A stretch of DNA of 64,000 bases, taken from Streptomyces sp. TRM70350. Lineage in GTDB: Bacteria; Actinomycetota; Actinomycetes; Streptomycetales; Streptomycetaceae. Both the position numbers and the translations under genes were made by a program. Below are positions 15,550 to 23,154 of the stretch, one piece after another (within the stretch, counting starts at the first letter, position 1; every line of letters begins with the position of its first letter). The notes beneath the pieces are model-generated. The model was not told the DNA's origin. It saw only the letters and a list, made by a program, of their open reading frames with translations, and searched no databases. The DNA lies in assembly GCF_019219825.1 (NCBI RefSeq), contig NZ_JAHUXH010000013.1, positions 1 through 64,000 of the forward strand, given 5' to 3'.

Positions 15550-16197
15550 TCACTGCCCGCCGAACCTGCGGCGTGACTCCTCCGCCTCCGCCAGCCTGCG
15601 CAGCGCCAGCAGCACCGGCTCGTACAGCACGGTCAGCGCCACGGCCGCCTCCACCTGCTCGTCCGCCGTCCCGCCGTACCGCTCCACCAGATCCAGATCG
15701 TGGACGGCGAGCTGCCCCAGGGTACGCGCGTACGGCGCCAAGTCCTCGACCGCGCAGGGGTATCCGAGCCGCTCCAGCGTGGCGATCGCCCTCACCAGCA
15801 TCGCGTACGCGGGCGGTGCCACGTCGGGCTTGGGGCCGTAGCCCCAGCCGAGCAGTTCCAGCAGGCGGTCCGCGCGCTTGCGGGCCGTCTCGGTCGCCGG
15901 GTCGTCCGGGTCGGCGGGTTTGCCGTGCGGGAGGGCCCAGACGGCGGTGCCCAGGCGTTTGTTGTGGTCCAGGGAGTCGTCGTCCAGCGCGGCGAGCACC
16001 TCGCGGGCGGAAGCCACGGACACCCCGCCGACCTGGATCAGCGCCCGCACCAGACGCAGCCGGCGCAGGTGCTCCTCGCCGTACTCGGCCTGGGTGGCGG
16101 TGATCCGGCGGCCCGGCGGCAGCAGTCCCTCGCGCAGGTAGTACTTGATCGTGGCCGTGGAGACGCCGCTGCGCTCACTCAGCTCCGCCAGTCGCAT
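15550..16197 (-). CDS. MerR-family transcriptional regulator
   Basis: A 215-residue protein with an N-terminal MerR winged helix (MRLAELSERSGVSTATIKYY, then LREGLLPPGR and YGEEHLRRLRLVRAL) and a long helical C-terminal region without a recognisable cysteine metal site. MerR proteins bind a palindrome between overlong promoter elements and untwist it on activation. It is divergent from a DUF4188 gene across 102 bases, which contain three matching half-sites, so that gene and itself are the likely targets. Longer upstream extensions of the frame run through the neighbour and are rejected. The inducer is unknown. Confidence 0.88.
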   Translation of the reverse strand: MRLAELSERSGVSTATIKYYLREGLLPPGRRITATQAEYGEEHLRRLRLVRALIQVGGVSVASAREVLAALDDDSLDHNKRLGTAVWALPHGKPADPDDPATETARKRADRLLELLGWGYGPKPDVAPPAYAMLVRAIATLERLGYPCAVEDLAPYARTLGQLAVHDLDLVERYGGTADEQVEAAVALTVLYEPVLLALRRLAEAEESRRRFGGQ

Positions 16198-16247
16198 GTC
16201 CGTCCCGTGTTCGCGTTTCCGCTTGCGTCCCCTCTTGGGGAGTGCCA

Positions 16248-16276
16248 CTATCCAAGCATGGATAGCGAAGCTATCC
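16248..16276. promoter_or_regulatory. Three-half-site operator for the MerR regulator
   Basis: CTATCC (16248), GGATAG (16260) and CTATCC (16271) alternate with 6- and 5-base spacers, giving two overlapping inverted repeats. They lie between the divergent MerR and DUF4188 genes, 23 bases before the DUF4188 ATG. Confidence 0.65.
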
Positions 16277-16299
16277 AACGACGGTGGATGGGGGACATC

Positions 16300-16782
16300 A
16301 TGAGCAAGCCGGTGGAAGGGCGCATGACCGCCGCGGGTGAGGGCGAGATCGTCGTCTTCCTCATCGGGATGCGCATCAACAGCTTCGCGGCGCCGCGGAG
16401 TTGGTGGCCGGTCGCCAGGACCATGCCGCCCATGCTCGCGGAGCTCTCGCGCGAGAAGGGCAGCGGACTGCTGGGGTATCAGTACCTGCTGGGCTTCCCG
16501 CGGGTGCTGTACGTCGTGCAGTACTGGGACTCGAAGGACAAGCTCCTCGCGTACGCCTCGGCGCCGGACAGGCGGCACCGCCCGGCCTGGGCCGCCTTCA
16601 ACCGGCGGCTGCGCGAGGGGAAGGGGAAGGTCGGCTTCTGGCACGAGACGTACGTCGTGCCCGCCGGGTCCTACGAGTCGGTCTACGTGAACATGCCCGA
16701 GTTCGGCCTGGGCCGGGCCACCGGGGTGGTGCCGGTCGCCCGGCGCGGCGACCGTGCGGCTGATCGGCTCAGGGTGAAGTGA
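16300..16782 (+). CDS. DUF4188 domain protein
   Basis: A 160-residue protein of the DUF4188 family, distantly like small ferredoxin-fold monooxygenase or aldoxime-dehydratase relatives. Visible segments are VVFLIGMRINSFAAPRSWWP, LLGYQYLLGFPRVLYVVQYW and a conserved FWHETYVVPAGSYESVYVNM. The ATG at 16300 follows GGGGGA; an upstream ATG at 16258 would run through the operator and is rejected. It is divergent from, and presumably controlled by, the MerR gene. A role in handling a small toxic or aromatic compound is only a guess. Confidence 0.8.
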   Translation: MSKPVEGRMTAAGEGEIVVFLIGMRINSFAAPRSWWPVARTMPPMLAELSREKGSGLLGYQYLLGFPRVLYVVQYWDSKDKLLAYASAPDRRHRPAWAAFNRRLREGKGKVGFWHETYVVPAGSYESVYVNMPEFGLGRATGVVPVARRGDRAADRLRVK

Positions 16783-16853
16783 GCGGGGCGGACGTCGGGG
16801 GACGGGCCTGCCGCGGCGTTGAGGCCGGCCCTCCTCCCGATCAAGGCCGCTGG

Positions 16854-17570
16854 TCAGCCGGAGCGGCGCAGGGCCTCGGAGAGGCGGGCCGCGGCGTCGA
16901 TGACCGCCTGGGCGTGCATCCGGCCGGGGTGGCGGGTCAGGCGCTCGATGGGGCCGGAGACCGAGACGGCGGCCACCACCCGGTTCGACGGGCCGCGCAC
17001 GGGCGCGGAGACGGACGCGACACCCGGCTCGCGCTCGCCGATGGACTGGGCCCAGCCCCGGCGCCGTACGCCGGACAGGGCCGTCGCCGTGAAGCGGGCG
17101 CCCTGCAGACCACGGTGCAGGCGCTCCGGCTCCTCCCAGGCCATGAGGATCTGGGCGGAGGAGCCCGCCTTCATCGTGAGCGTCGAGCCGACCGGGACCG
17201 TGTCCCGCAGTCCGGACAGGCGCTCCGCCGCGGCGACGCAGATGCGCATGTCGCCCTGGCGGCGGTAGAGCTGCGCGCTCTCGCCCGTGACGTCACGGAG
17301 GTGGGTGAGCACCGGCCCGGCGGTGGCGAGGAGACGGTCCTCACCGGCTGCCGCGGCCAGCTCGGCCAGACGCGGGCCGAGAATGAAACGGCCCTGCATG
17401 TCGCGCGCCACCATACGGTGGTGTTCCAAAGCCACGGCCAGGCGGTGAGCCGTGGGTCGTGCCAGTCCGGTGGCCGCGACCAGACCCGCGAGGGTGGCCG
17501 GACCGGACTCCAGAGCGCTCAGGACGAGGGCCGCCTTGTCCAGAACGCCGACGCCGCTACTGTTGTCCAT
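16854..17570 (-). CDS. ndgR: IclR-family regulator NdgR
   Basis: A 238-residue IclR-type regulator. The N-terminal winged helix contains LDKAALVLSALESGPATLAG and LARPTAHRLAVALE. The C-terminal effector domain includes GDMRICVAAAERLSGLRDTV, LTMKAGSSAQILMAWEEPE and ASVSAPVRGPSNRVVAAVSV. NdgR in S. coelicolor (AreB in S. clavuligerus) controls leucine and other amino-acid biosynthesis genes and affects antibiotic production. Length and its position divergent from leuCD match that protein. The ATG at 17570 has no clear Shine-Dalgarno, and an operator-like palindrome begins nine bases upstream, suggesting autoregulation. Confidence 0.93.
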   Translation of the reverse strand: MDNSSGVGVLDKAALVLSALESGPATLAGLVAATGLARPTAHRLAVALEHHRMVARDMQGRFILGPRLAELAAAAGEDRLLATAGPVLTHLRDVTGESAQLYRRQGDMRICVAAAERLSGLRDTVPVGSTLTMKAGSSAQILMAWEEPERLHRGLQGARFTATALSGVRRRGWAQSIGEREPGVASVSAPVRGPSNRVVAAVSVSGPIERLTRHPGRMHAQAVIDAAARLSEALRRSG

Positions 17571-17578
17571 GCAACGAT

Positions 17579-17607
17579 ACTTGCGTCTCACTCTGTGAAA
17601 CGCAAGT
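17579..17607. promoter_or_regulatory. 29-bp inverted repeat between ndgR and leuC
   Basis: Thirteen-base arms ACTTGCGTCTCAC and GTGAAACGCAAGT, with one mismatch, flank TCT. This size and symmetry suit an IclR dimer operator. It lies nine bases before the ndgR start and 164 bases before leuC. Confidence 0.7.
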
Positions 17608-17771
17608 TCAATTTTCGGTGGAACGCGCCACTCTGGATGTCACGAAGTCACAGCGGCCCGGTGGACGAAAGGGCCTGGCGGCGGACGCCCGGGACCAGGG
17701 CGCGCACCCGCCGCTCCTCAAGATCTCTAGTTGGGTCGGCGCACCTTTTGTCGCCGGCCGGAGGGAAAGCG

Positions 17772-19202
17772 ATGGGTAGGACACTCGCGGAGAAGGTCTG
17801 GGACGACCATGTCGTCCGGCGCGCCGAGGGCGAGCCCGACCTTCTCTACATCGATCTGCACCTGCTGCACGAGGTGACCAGCCCGCAGGCCTTCGACGGC
17901 CTCCGCAAGAGCGGCCGGAAGGTGCGCCGCCTCGACCTGACCATCGCGACCGAGGACCACAACACCCCCACCCTCGACATCGACAAGCCCATCGCGGACC
18001 CGGTCTCCCGTGCCCAGCTGGAGACCCTGCGCAAGAACTGCGCCGAGTTCGGCGTGCGCCTGCACCCGCTGGGCGACGTCGAGCAGGGCGTCGTCCACGT
18101 CGTGGGCCCGCAGCTGGGACTCACCCAGCCCGGCACCACCGTGGTCTGCGGCGACTCGCACACCTCCACGCACGGCGCCTTCGGCGCGCTGGCGTTCGGC
18201 ATCGGCACCTCGCAGGTCGAGCACGTCCTGGCCACCCAGACGCTGCCGATGGCCCGCCCGAAGACCATGGCGATCACCGTCAACGGCGAGCTGCCCGAGG
18301 GCGTCACCGCCAAGGACCTGATCCTGGCGATCATCGCGAAGATCGGTACGGGCGGCGGCCAGGGCTACATCCTGGAGTACCGCGGCGAGGCCATCGAGAA
18401 GCTCTCGATGGAAGCGCGGATGACCATCTGCAACATGTCGATCGAGGCCGGCGCCCGCGCGGGCATGATCGCTCCCGACGAGACCACCTTCGCCTACCTC
18501 AAGGGCCGCCCGCACGCCCCCGAGGGCGCCGACTGGGACGCCGCGGTCGAGTACTGGAAGACCTTGAAGACCGACGACGACGCCGAGTTCGACGCCGAGG
18601 TCGTCATCGACGCCGCCGAGCTGTCGCCGTTCGTCACCTGGGGCACCAACCCCGGTCAGGGCGCGCCGCTTTCGGCGACCGTCCCCGACCCCGCTTCGTA
18701 CGAAGACGCTTCGGAGCGCCTCGCCGCCGAAAAGGCCCTGGAGTACATGGGGTTGGAGGCCGGGCAGCCGCTGCGGTCCATCAAGGTGGACACCGTCTTC
18801 GTAGGCTCCTGCACCAACGGCCGCATCGAGGACCTGCGCGCCGCCGCGGACCTGCTGCGGGGCCGCAAAGTCGCCGACGGCGTACGGATGCTGGTCGTTC
18901 CCGGCTCCGCGCGCGTGGGTCTGCAGGCCGTCTCCGAGGGCCTGGACGTGGTCTTCAAGGAGGCCGGCGCCGAGTGGCGGCACGCGGGCTGCTCGATGTG
19001 TCTGGGCATGAACCCCGACCAGCTGGCCCCGGGTGAGCGCTCCGCGTCCACCTCCAACCGCAACTTCGAGGGCAGGCAGGGCAAGGGCGGCCGTACGCAC
19101 CTGGTGTCGCCGCAGGTCGCCGCCGCGACCGCGGTCCTGGGGCACCTGGCCTCCCCGGCCGACCTGTCCGACGCCGAGACCCGTACGCCCGCTGGAGTCT
19201 GA
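17772..19202 (+). CDS. leuC: 3-isopropylmalate dehydratase, large subunit
   Basis: A 476-residue aconitase-family protein that, with LeuD, isomerises 2- to 3-isopropylmalate in leucine synthesis. The three cysteine ligands of the [4Fe-4S] cluster are visible: CTNGR near residue 347 and CSMC near 407-410. CGDSHTSTHGAFGALAFGIG near 127 is a family signature. The ATG has GGAGGG six bases upstream. leuD starts five bases after the stop. The 160-base leader shows no run of leucine codons, so control by NdgR rather than attenuation is likely. Confidence 0.98.
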   Translation: MGRTLAEKVWDDHVVRRAEGEPDLLYIDLHLLHEVTSPQAFDGLRKSGRKVRRLDLTIATEDHNTPTLDIDKPIADPVSRAQLETLRKNCAEFGVRLHPLGDVEQGVVHVVGPQLGLTQPGTTVVCGDSHTSTHGAFGALAFGIGTSQVEHVLATQTLPMARPKTMAITVNGELPEGVTAKDLILAIIAKIGTGGGQGYILEYRGEAIEKLSMEARMTICNMSIEAGARAGMIAPDETTFAYLKGRPHAPEGADWDAAVEYWKTLKTDDDAEFDAEVVIDAAELSPFVTWGTNPGQGAPLSATVPDPASYEDASERLAAEKALEYMGLEAGQPLRSIKVDTVFVGSCTNGRIEDLRAAADLLRGRKVADGVRMLVVPGSARVGLQAVSEGLDVVFKEAGAEWRHAGCSMCLGMNPDQLAPGERSASTSNRNFEGRQGKGGRTHLVSPQVAAATAVLGHLASPADLSDAETRTPAGV

Positions 19203-19207
19203 GGATC

Positions 19208-19801
19208 ATGGAAGCTTTCACCACGCACACCGGCCGGGCCGTCCCGCTGCGCCGCAGCAACGTCGACACCGACCAGATCATCCCCGCCCACTGGCTCAAG
19301 AAGGTGACCCGGGACGGGTTCGAGGATGGGCTGTTCGAGGCCTGGCGCAAAGATCCGGAGTTCGTGCTCAACCGGCCCGAGCGGCGGGGCGCGACCGTGC
19401 TGGTCGCCGGCCCCGACTTCGGCACCGGCTCCTCCCGTGAGCACGCCGTCTGGGCGCTGCAGAACTACGGCTTCAAGACCGTGATCTCCTCCCGCTTCGC
19501 CGACATCTTCCGCGGCAACTCGCTGAAGAACGGCCTGCTCACGGTCGTACTGGAGCAGAAGGTCGTGGACGCGCTGTGGGAGCTGACCGAACAGGACCCC
19601 ACTGCTGAGGTCACTGTGGACCTTGTGACGCGAGAGGTGCGCGCCGAGGGCATCACCGCCTCGTTCGAGCTGGACGAGAACTCCCGCTGGCGGCTGCTGA
19701 ACGGGCTGGACGACATCTCCATCACGCTGCAGAACGAGGAGGACATCGCCGCGTACGAGGCGGTGCGCTCCGTCTACAAGCCGCGCACCCTGAAGGTCTG
19801 A
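19208..19801 (+). CDS. leuD: 3-isopropylmalate dehydratase, small subunit
   Basis: A 197-residue swivel-domain subunit that completes the isopropylmalate isomerase with LeuC. Recognisable features are the N-terminal LRRSNVDTDQIIPAHWLKKV, GPDFGTGSSREHAVWAL near residue 75-91, and SRFADIFRGNSLKNGLL. The ATG follows GAGG closely, five bases after leuC, so the two are co-translated. A very strong terminator begins 46 bases downstream, closing the leuCD operon. Confidence 0.98.
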   Translation: MEAFTTHTGRAVPLRRSNVDTDQIIPAHWLKKVTRDGFEDGLFEAWRKDPEFVLNRPERRGATVLVAGPDFGTGSSREHAVWALQNYGFKTVISSRFADIFRGNSLKNGLLTVVLEQKVVDALWELTEQDPTAEVTVDLVTREVRAEGITASFELDENSRWRLLNGLDDISITLQNEEDIAAYEAVRSVYKPRTLKV

Positions 19802-19847
19802 ACCTTCGGCCCTCGTGGCGGTCGACTTTCGGCCACCCCAACACCCC

Positions 19848-19890
19848 GGCTGCACCCCCGATCGGCCCGATCGGGGGTGCAGCCTTTTTT
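19848..19890 (+). terminator. Terminator of leuCD
   Basis: Seventeen-base perfect arms, starting GGCTGCACC and ending GGTGCAGCC, around a GCC loop, followed by TTTTTT. One of the strongest intrinsic terminators in the window. Confidence 0.93.
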
Positions 19891-20068
19891 CACACCCGGA
19901 TGGCCGCACCCGGCACCGGGTGTTCCTCCAACTTCCCACGTTATGACGGTTGTTGTTGGGGTACGCGAGTCTTGACAACGTGGCTTCGGCGGCGCGCCGA
20001 AGGGCCGTCTGAGGCGCCAGTTGCCCCCCGGGCGGGCGACAACTCGCCCCAGATGGCACAATCTGTGC

Positions 20069-20299
20069 ATGGAACACGACGGCCAACTCGAGCTCTATGC
20101 GGCAGTCGCGGACCAACTCAAGGAAGCGCACGCAAGGGTGCGCGCACTGCAAGTCCCGGAGGGCGTACGGATGGCGCTGACCCGGAAGCTGCTGGTCATC
20201 ACGGCCGCGGCCAAGCACGACCTCGCCGATGCGACAAAGCGTCTGGAGCGGTTCACCGCCGACCTCGATGCGGGGCGATTCCCCGAAGAGGAAGGCTGA
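20069..20299 (+). CDS. Small conserved hypothetical protein upstream of hupS
   Basis: A 76-residue mostly helical, charged protein: MEHDGQLELYAAVADQLKEA, then VRALQVPEGVRMALTRKLL and LADATKRLERFTADLDAGRF. No membrane segment, cysteine pair or known domain is seen. The ATG at 20069 is chosen because the protein's charge pattern begins there; an in-frame ATG at 20021 adds an Arg-rich stretch of poor coding character. There is no Shine-Dalgarno, so it may be leaderless. It precedes hupS by 138 bases, with a separate hupS promoter between. Confidence 0.7.
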   Translation: MEHDGQLELYAAVADQLKEAHARVRALQVPEGVRMALTRKLLVITAAAKHDLADATKRLERFTADLDAGRFPEEEG

Positions 20300-20357
20300 A
20301 TCACATCAGGGGCAGCCGAGTCGGTTGCGGCACAAGGGTGATTAGCCCGTTTCGTGT

Positions 20358-20386
20358 TTGATTTGCGGTATATATCTGCCTAACGT
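20358..20386 (+). promoter_or_regulatory. Probable hupS promoter
   Basis: TTGATT (20358-20363) and TAACGT (20381-20386) are separated by exactly 17 bases, a good vegetative-sigma arrangement, 51 bases before the hupS GTG. Confidence 0.65.
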
Positions 20387-20437
20387 GCGAAAAAGCTTGA
20401 ACACTTTCGTTCTGGCGATGTCTCCGAAGGGGAAGAC

Positions 20438-21076
20438 GTGAACAAGGCGCAGCTCGTAGAAGCGATTGCCGACAAGATGGGCGGCCGTCAGCAGGCCGCC
20501 GATGCTGTCGACCATGTACTGGACGCCATCGTCCGCGCTGTCGTCGCAGGTGAGCGGGTCTCGGTCACCGGCTTCGGCTCTTTCGAGAAGGTCGACCGCC
20601 CGGCTCGCTACGCCCGCAACCCGCAGACGGGCGAGCGGGTTCGGGTCAAGAAGACCTCGGTGCCGCGGTTCCGCGCGGGCCAGGGCTTCAAGGACCTGGT
20701 GAGCGGCTCGAAGAAGCTCCCGCGCGGCGGTGAGGTGGCCGTCAAGAAGGCGCCCAAGGGCAGCCTGACCGGCGGTGCCGCGGCCACGGTCAAGAAGGCC
20801 GCGGCCAAGAAGACCACCAAGGCGGCCGCGAAGAAGACGACGGCGAAGAAGGCGGCGCCGACCAAGAAGGCCGCCGCCGCCAAGAAGACCACGGCGAAGA
20901 AGGCGCCCGCCAAGAAGACCACGGCGACCGCCAAGACCACCGCCGCGAAGAAGACCACCGCGAAGAAGGCGACGGCCAAGAAGGCCCCGGCGAAGAAGGC
21001 CCCGGCCAAGAAGGCCCCCGCCAAGAAGGCGACGGCTCGCAAGACCAACGCCAAGAAGACCACCGCCCGCCAGTAG
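20438..21076 (+). CDS. hupS: HU-type nucleoid protein with lysine-rich tail
   Basis: A 212-residue DNA-binding protein. Residues 1-90 form an HU fold (MNKAQLVEAIADKMGGRQQA, FGSFEKVDRPARYARNPQTG, and FRAGQGFKDLV). Residues from about 105 are an extended tail of KKA, KKTT and PAKK repeats like eukaryotic histone H1. This two-part layout is typical of HupS, which in Streptomyces is associated with spore nucleoid compaction. The GTG start follows GGGGA. The tail codons are nearly all AAG and GCC/ACC, so the DNA itself is a degenerate repeat. A promoter and a terminator flank it as a single-gene unit. Confidence 0.95.
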   Translation: MNKAQLVEAIADKMGGRQQAADAVDHVLDAIVRAVVAGERVSVTGFGSFEKVDRPARYARNPQTGERVRVKKTSVPRFRAGQGFKDLVSGSKKLPRGGEVAVKKAPKGSLTGGAAATVKKAAAKKTTKAAAKKTTAKKAAPTKKAAAAKKTTAKKAPAKKTTATAKTTAAKKTTAKKATAKKAPAKKAPAKKAPAKKATARKTNAKKTTARQ

Positions 21077-21099
21077 GCGAGGCGCAGGTACTCACGCGC

Positions 21100-21130
21100 C
21101 GGGCCGGACTCCGCGTCGGAGCCCGGCCCG
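21100..21130. terminator. Terminator after hupS
   Basis: Fourteen-base arms beginning CGGGCCGG and ending CCGGCCCG, one A-C mismatch, loop CGT. It lies between convergent hupS and the minus-strand small gene. Confidence 0.8.
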
Positions 21131-21174
21131 CGGCGTGTTCAGGGCAAGGTCGGAGGTCTTGTTCAACGGCCAGG

Positions 21175-21378
21175 TCAGAGCGTCTGCAACGTCACGAGCG
21201 TGATCCTCGGGCTCTCCTTCGGCCCCTCCACCTCGATCCGGACCCGCTGCCCGGGCCGCAGCAGCCGCAGCCCGCCCGCGTCGAACGCGGCGGCGTCGAA
21301 AGGCACGGCAGTGCCGTCGTCGAGCAGGACCTGCCCGCTGCGCGTCTCGGCGTCGTACGTGTATGCGGTCGCGTGCAT
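21175..21378 (-). CDS. Small OB-fold/cold-shock-like hypothetical protein
   Basis: A 67-residue all-beta protein. The order of segments (TAYTYDAETRSGQVLLDDG, AVPFDAAAFDAGGLRLLRPG, QRVRIEVEG) follows the strand pattern of cold-shock-like OB folds, with GQRVRIEVEG equivalent to the usual G-x-x-V-x-F strand. It lacks the aromatic RNP motifs of true Csp proteins, so nucleic-acid binding is unproven. ATG start at 21378. It lies nine bases downstream of cofC on the same strand and may be co-transcribed with it. Confidence 0.7.
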   Translation of the reverse strand: MHATAYTYDAETRSGQVLLDDGTAVPFDAAAFDAGGLRLLRPGQRVRIEVEGPKESPRITLVTLQTL

Positions 21379-21387
21379 GACGGCAGC

Positions 21388-22026
21388 CTACTGCCCGGGA
21401 ATCAGCAGCCGCGCGGCCGCCGCCGCCGTGCGCGGCCCCACCCCGAGCGCCAGCGCCGCCCGCAGGTCGTCGGCGGTGTCCACGTCCTGACGTACGGAAT
21501 CCACGCCCGCGAGAGCGAGTTCCACCGCTCCGCCGACGCGATGCCGGGCGCGCGAATCCCTGCCGAATGCCGGGAGTAATTCCCGGCCCGGACCGGCCGC
21601 CAGCAGCGTCGTACCGATTGCGGCGGCGTCCGGGAGAAAAGCACGCGGGAATTCCGCGGCCGCGTCCAGGACCCGGGCCAATTCCGCCGGGCGCAGTGCC
21701 GGAAGATCGGCGTTCAGGGCCGCGACCGGGCTTTCGGGACGCCGTGCCCGTACGGCCGCCGCTCCGTGCGCCAGAGCCGCGTTCAGCCCGCCGCCCGGCT
21801 CGTCGGCGACGATCCGGGCGCCCAGCGCGGCCAGCTCCCGGCCCGCCAGGGCGTCGTCCGTGACGACTGCCACATCCCGCACCGCCGGGCTGGCCAGCGC
21901 CGCGGCCAGCGTGTCCTGGGCGAAGGCGAGGGCGAGGCCCGGGCGCAGCCCGTCGGCGGCGGCGTCCGAGAGCCTGCTCTTGGCCCGCGCCAGAGGCTTC
22001 ACAGGTATCACCAAGGTCCACTGCAC
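21388..22026 (-). CDS. cofC: 2-phospho-L-lactate guanylyltransferase (CofC/FbiD)
   Basis: A 212-residue nucleotidyltransferase that activates phospholactate or phosphoenolpyruvate with GTP or a related nucleotide in coenzyme F420 biosynthesis. Family features are the N-terminal VIPVKPLARAKSRLS, VAVVTDDALAG near residue 60, the ALNADLPALRP metal-binding loop, and the C-terminal SVRQDVDTADDLRAA. The GTG at 22026 has GAGGGA nine bases upstream; ATG at 22056 is an alternative. Other F420 genes are not in the window, which is usual because they are dispersed. Confidence 0.88.
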   Translation of the reverse strand: MQWTLVIPVKPLARAKSRLSDAAADGLRPGLALAFAQDTLAAALASPAVRDVAVVTDDALAGRELAALGARIVADEPGGGLNAALAHGAAAVRARRPESPVAALNADLPALRPAELARVLDAAAEFPRAFLPDAAAIGTTLLAAGPGRELLPAFGRDSRARHRVGGAVELALAGVDSVRQDVDTADDLRAALALGVGPRTAAAAARLLIPGQ

Positions 22027-22170
22027 GAGCGTTCGTCCCTCTCTTGTCGCGGCCATTGTCACCCGGGCCTCCCGGCGCGCGTGGAGGCGGGGCGTACGGT
22101 GTTCTCGACAGACCGGCGGCCTGGGGCGACACTTGTGCGGCCCCCCAGGCCCTAGAAGGAAGGTGTCCGT

Positions 22171-23154
22171 GTGCCCCGCCGCAGGATCGGCTTCTGGTAC
22201 CGCTTCGCCGCGGTGATCTGTAAACCGCCGCTGGTGGTTCTGCTCAAGCGGGACTGGCGCGGAATGGAGCACATTCCGGCCGAGGGCGGCTTTATCACCG
22301 TGGTGAACCACAATTCGCACGTCGACCCCTTCGCGTACGCGCACTTTCAGTACAACACCGGACGGGTTCCGCGATTCCTGGCGAAGAGCGGGCTTTTCAA
22401 GAAGGGATTCATCGGCGCCGCGATGCGCGGCACCGGGCAGATCCCCGTCTACCGGGAGAGCACGGACGCGCTGAGCGCCTTCCGGGCCGCGATCGACGCC
22501 GTGGAGCGCGGCGAGTGCGTCGCCTTCTACCCCGAGGGCACCATCACCCGGGATCCGAACGGCTGGCCCATGACCGGCAAGACCGGTGCCGCGCGCGTCG
22601 CGTTGAAGACCAAGTGCCCGGTCATCCCGGTCGCCCAGTGGGGCGCCAACGAACTGCTGCCGCCGTACGCCAGGAAGCCCAACCTCCTGCCGCGCAAGAC
22701 CCATCACGTGCTGGCCGGTCCGCCGGTGGACCTCTCGTGCTTCTACGGCAAGGACATGACCGCGGAGGTCCTCAAGGAGGCCACCGAGGTCATCATGGCC
22801 GCGATCACCCGCCAGCTGGAGGAGATCCGCGGCGAGCGGGCACCCGAGACGCCGTACGACCCGAAGCGCGAACGCATCGAGCAGCGGCGCCGGACCGAGG
22901 CGCAGAAGCAGGGCAGGACGGCGGTCGCCGGGCTGGGCCGCGAAGTCGCCGGGCTGCCGGGCCGGGAAGCCGGTCCGGACGAGGCTGGTCGGCCTGGCCG
23001 GGAACCCGGTGGGGCACCCGGTCGGGAACTGGTCGGGCAGTCGGGCCGGGACACCGGTCCGGACGCGGCTGGACAGTACGGGCGGGAGTTCGCCGGGGAA
23101 CCCGGTCGGGAAGCGGCCGGGCAGGCCGGTGTGGAAGAGGGGCTGGGCAAGTGA
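22171..23154 (+). CDS. 1-acylglycerol-3-phosphate acyltransferase (PlsC family)
   Basis: A 327-residue membrane-associated acyltransferase of phospholipid synthesis. The catalytic HX4D motif is NHNSHVD near residues 46-52 and the glycerophosphate-binding motif is YPEGT near 120-124. Residues 1-230 match the usual PlsC length. From about 254 to 320 a Gly/Arg/Glu-rich tail repeats a PGRE-x-x-G unit, which is not part of the fold. The GTG start follows AAGG. The stop overlaps the gpsA start by four bases (GTGA), coupling it to glycerol-3-phosphate supply. Confidence 0.92.
   Translation: MPRRRIGFWYRFAAVICKPPLVVLLKRDWRGMEHIPAEGGFITVVNHNSHVDPFAYAHFQYNTGRVPRFLAKSGLFKKGFIGAAMRGTGQIPVYRESTDALSAFRAAIDAVERGECVAFYPEGTITRDPNGWPMTGKTGAARVALKTKCPVIPVAQWGANELLPPYARKPNLLPRKTHHVLAGPPVDLSCFYGKDMTAEVLKEATEVIMAAITRQLEEIRGERAPETPYDPKRERIEQRRRTEAQKQGRTAVAGLGREVAGLPGREAGPDEAGRPGREPGGAPGRELVGQSGRDTGPDAAGQYGREFAGEPGREAAGQAGVEEGLGK

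Noticed and set aside
16779..17771. Long in-frame extension upstream of leuC
   Set aside because: It runs through ndgR on the other strand and its operator; the ATG at 17772 has a perfect ribosome site and gives the family start.
19972..19977. Perfect -35 hexamer TTGACA before the small gene at 20069
   Set aside because: No acceptable -10 lies 16-19 bases downstream; a CTTCGGCG/CGCCGAAG hairpin occupies that place.
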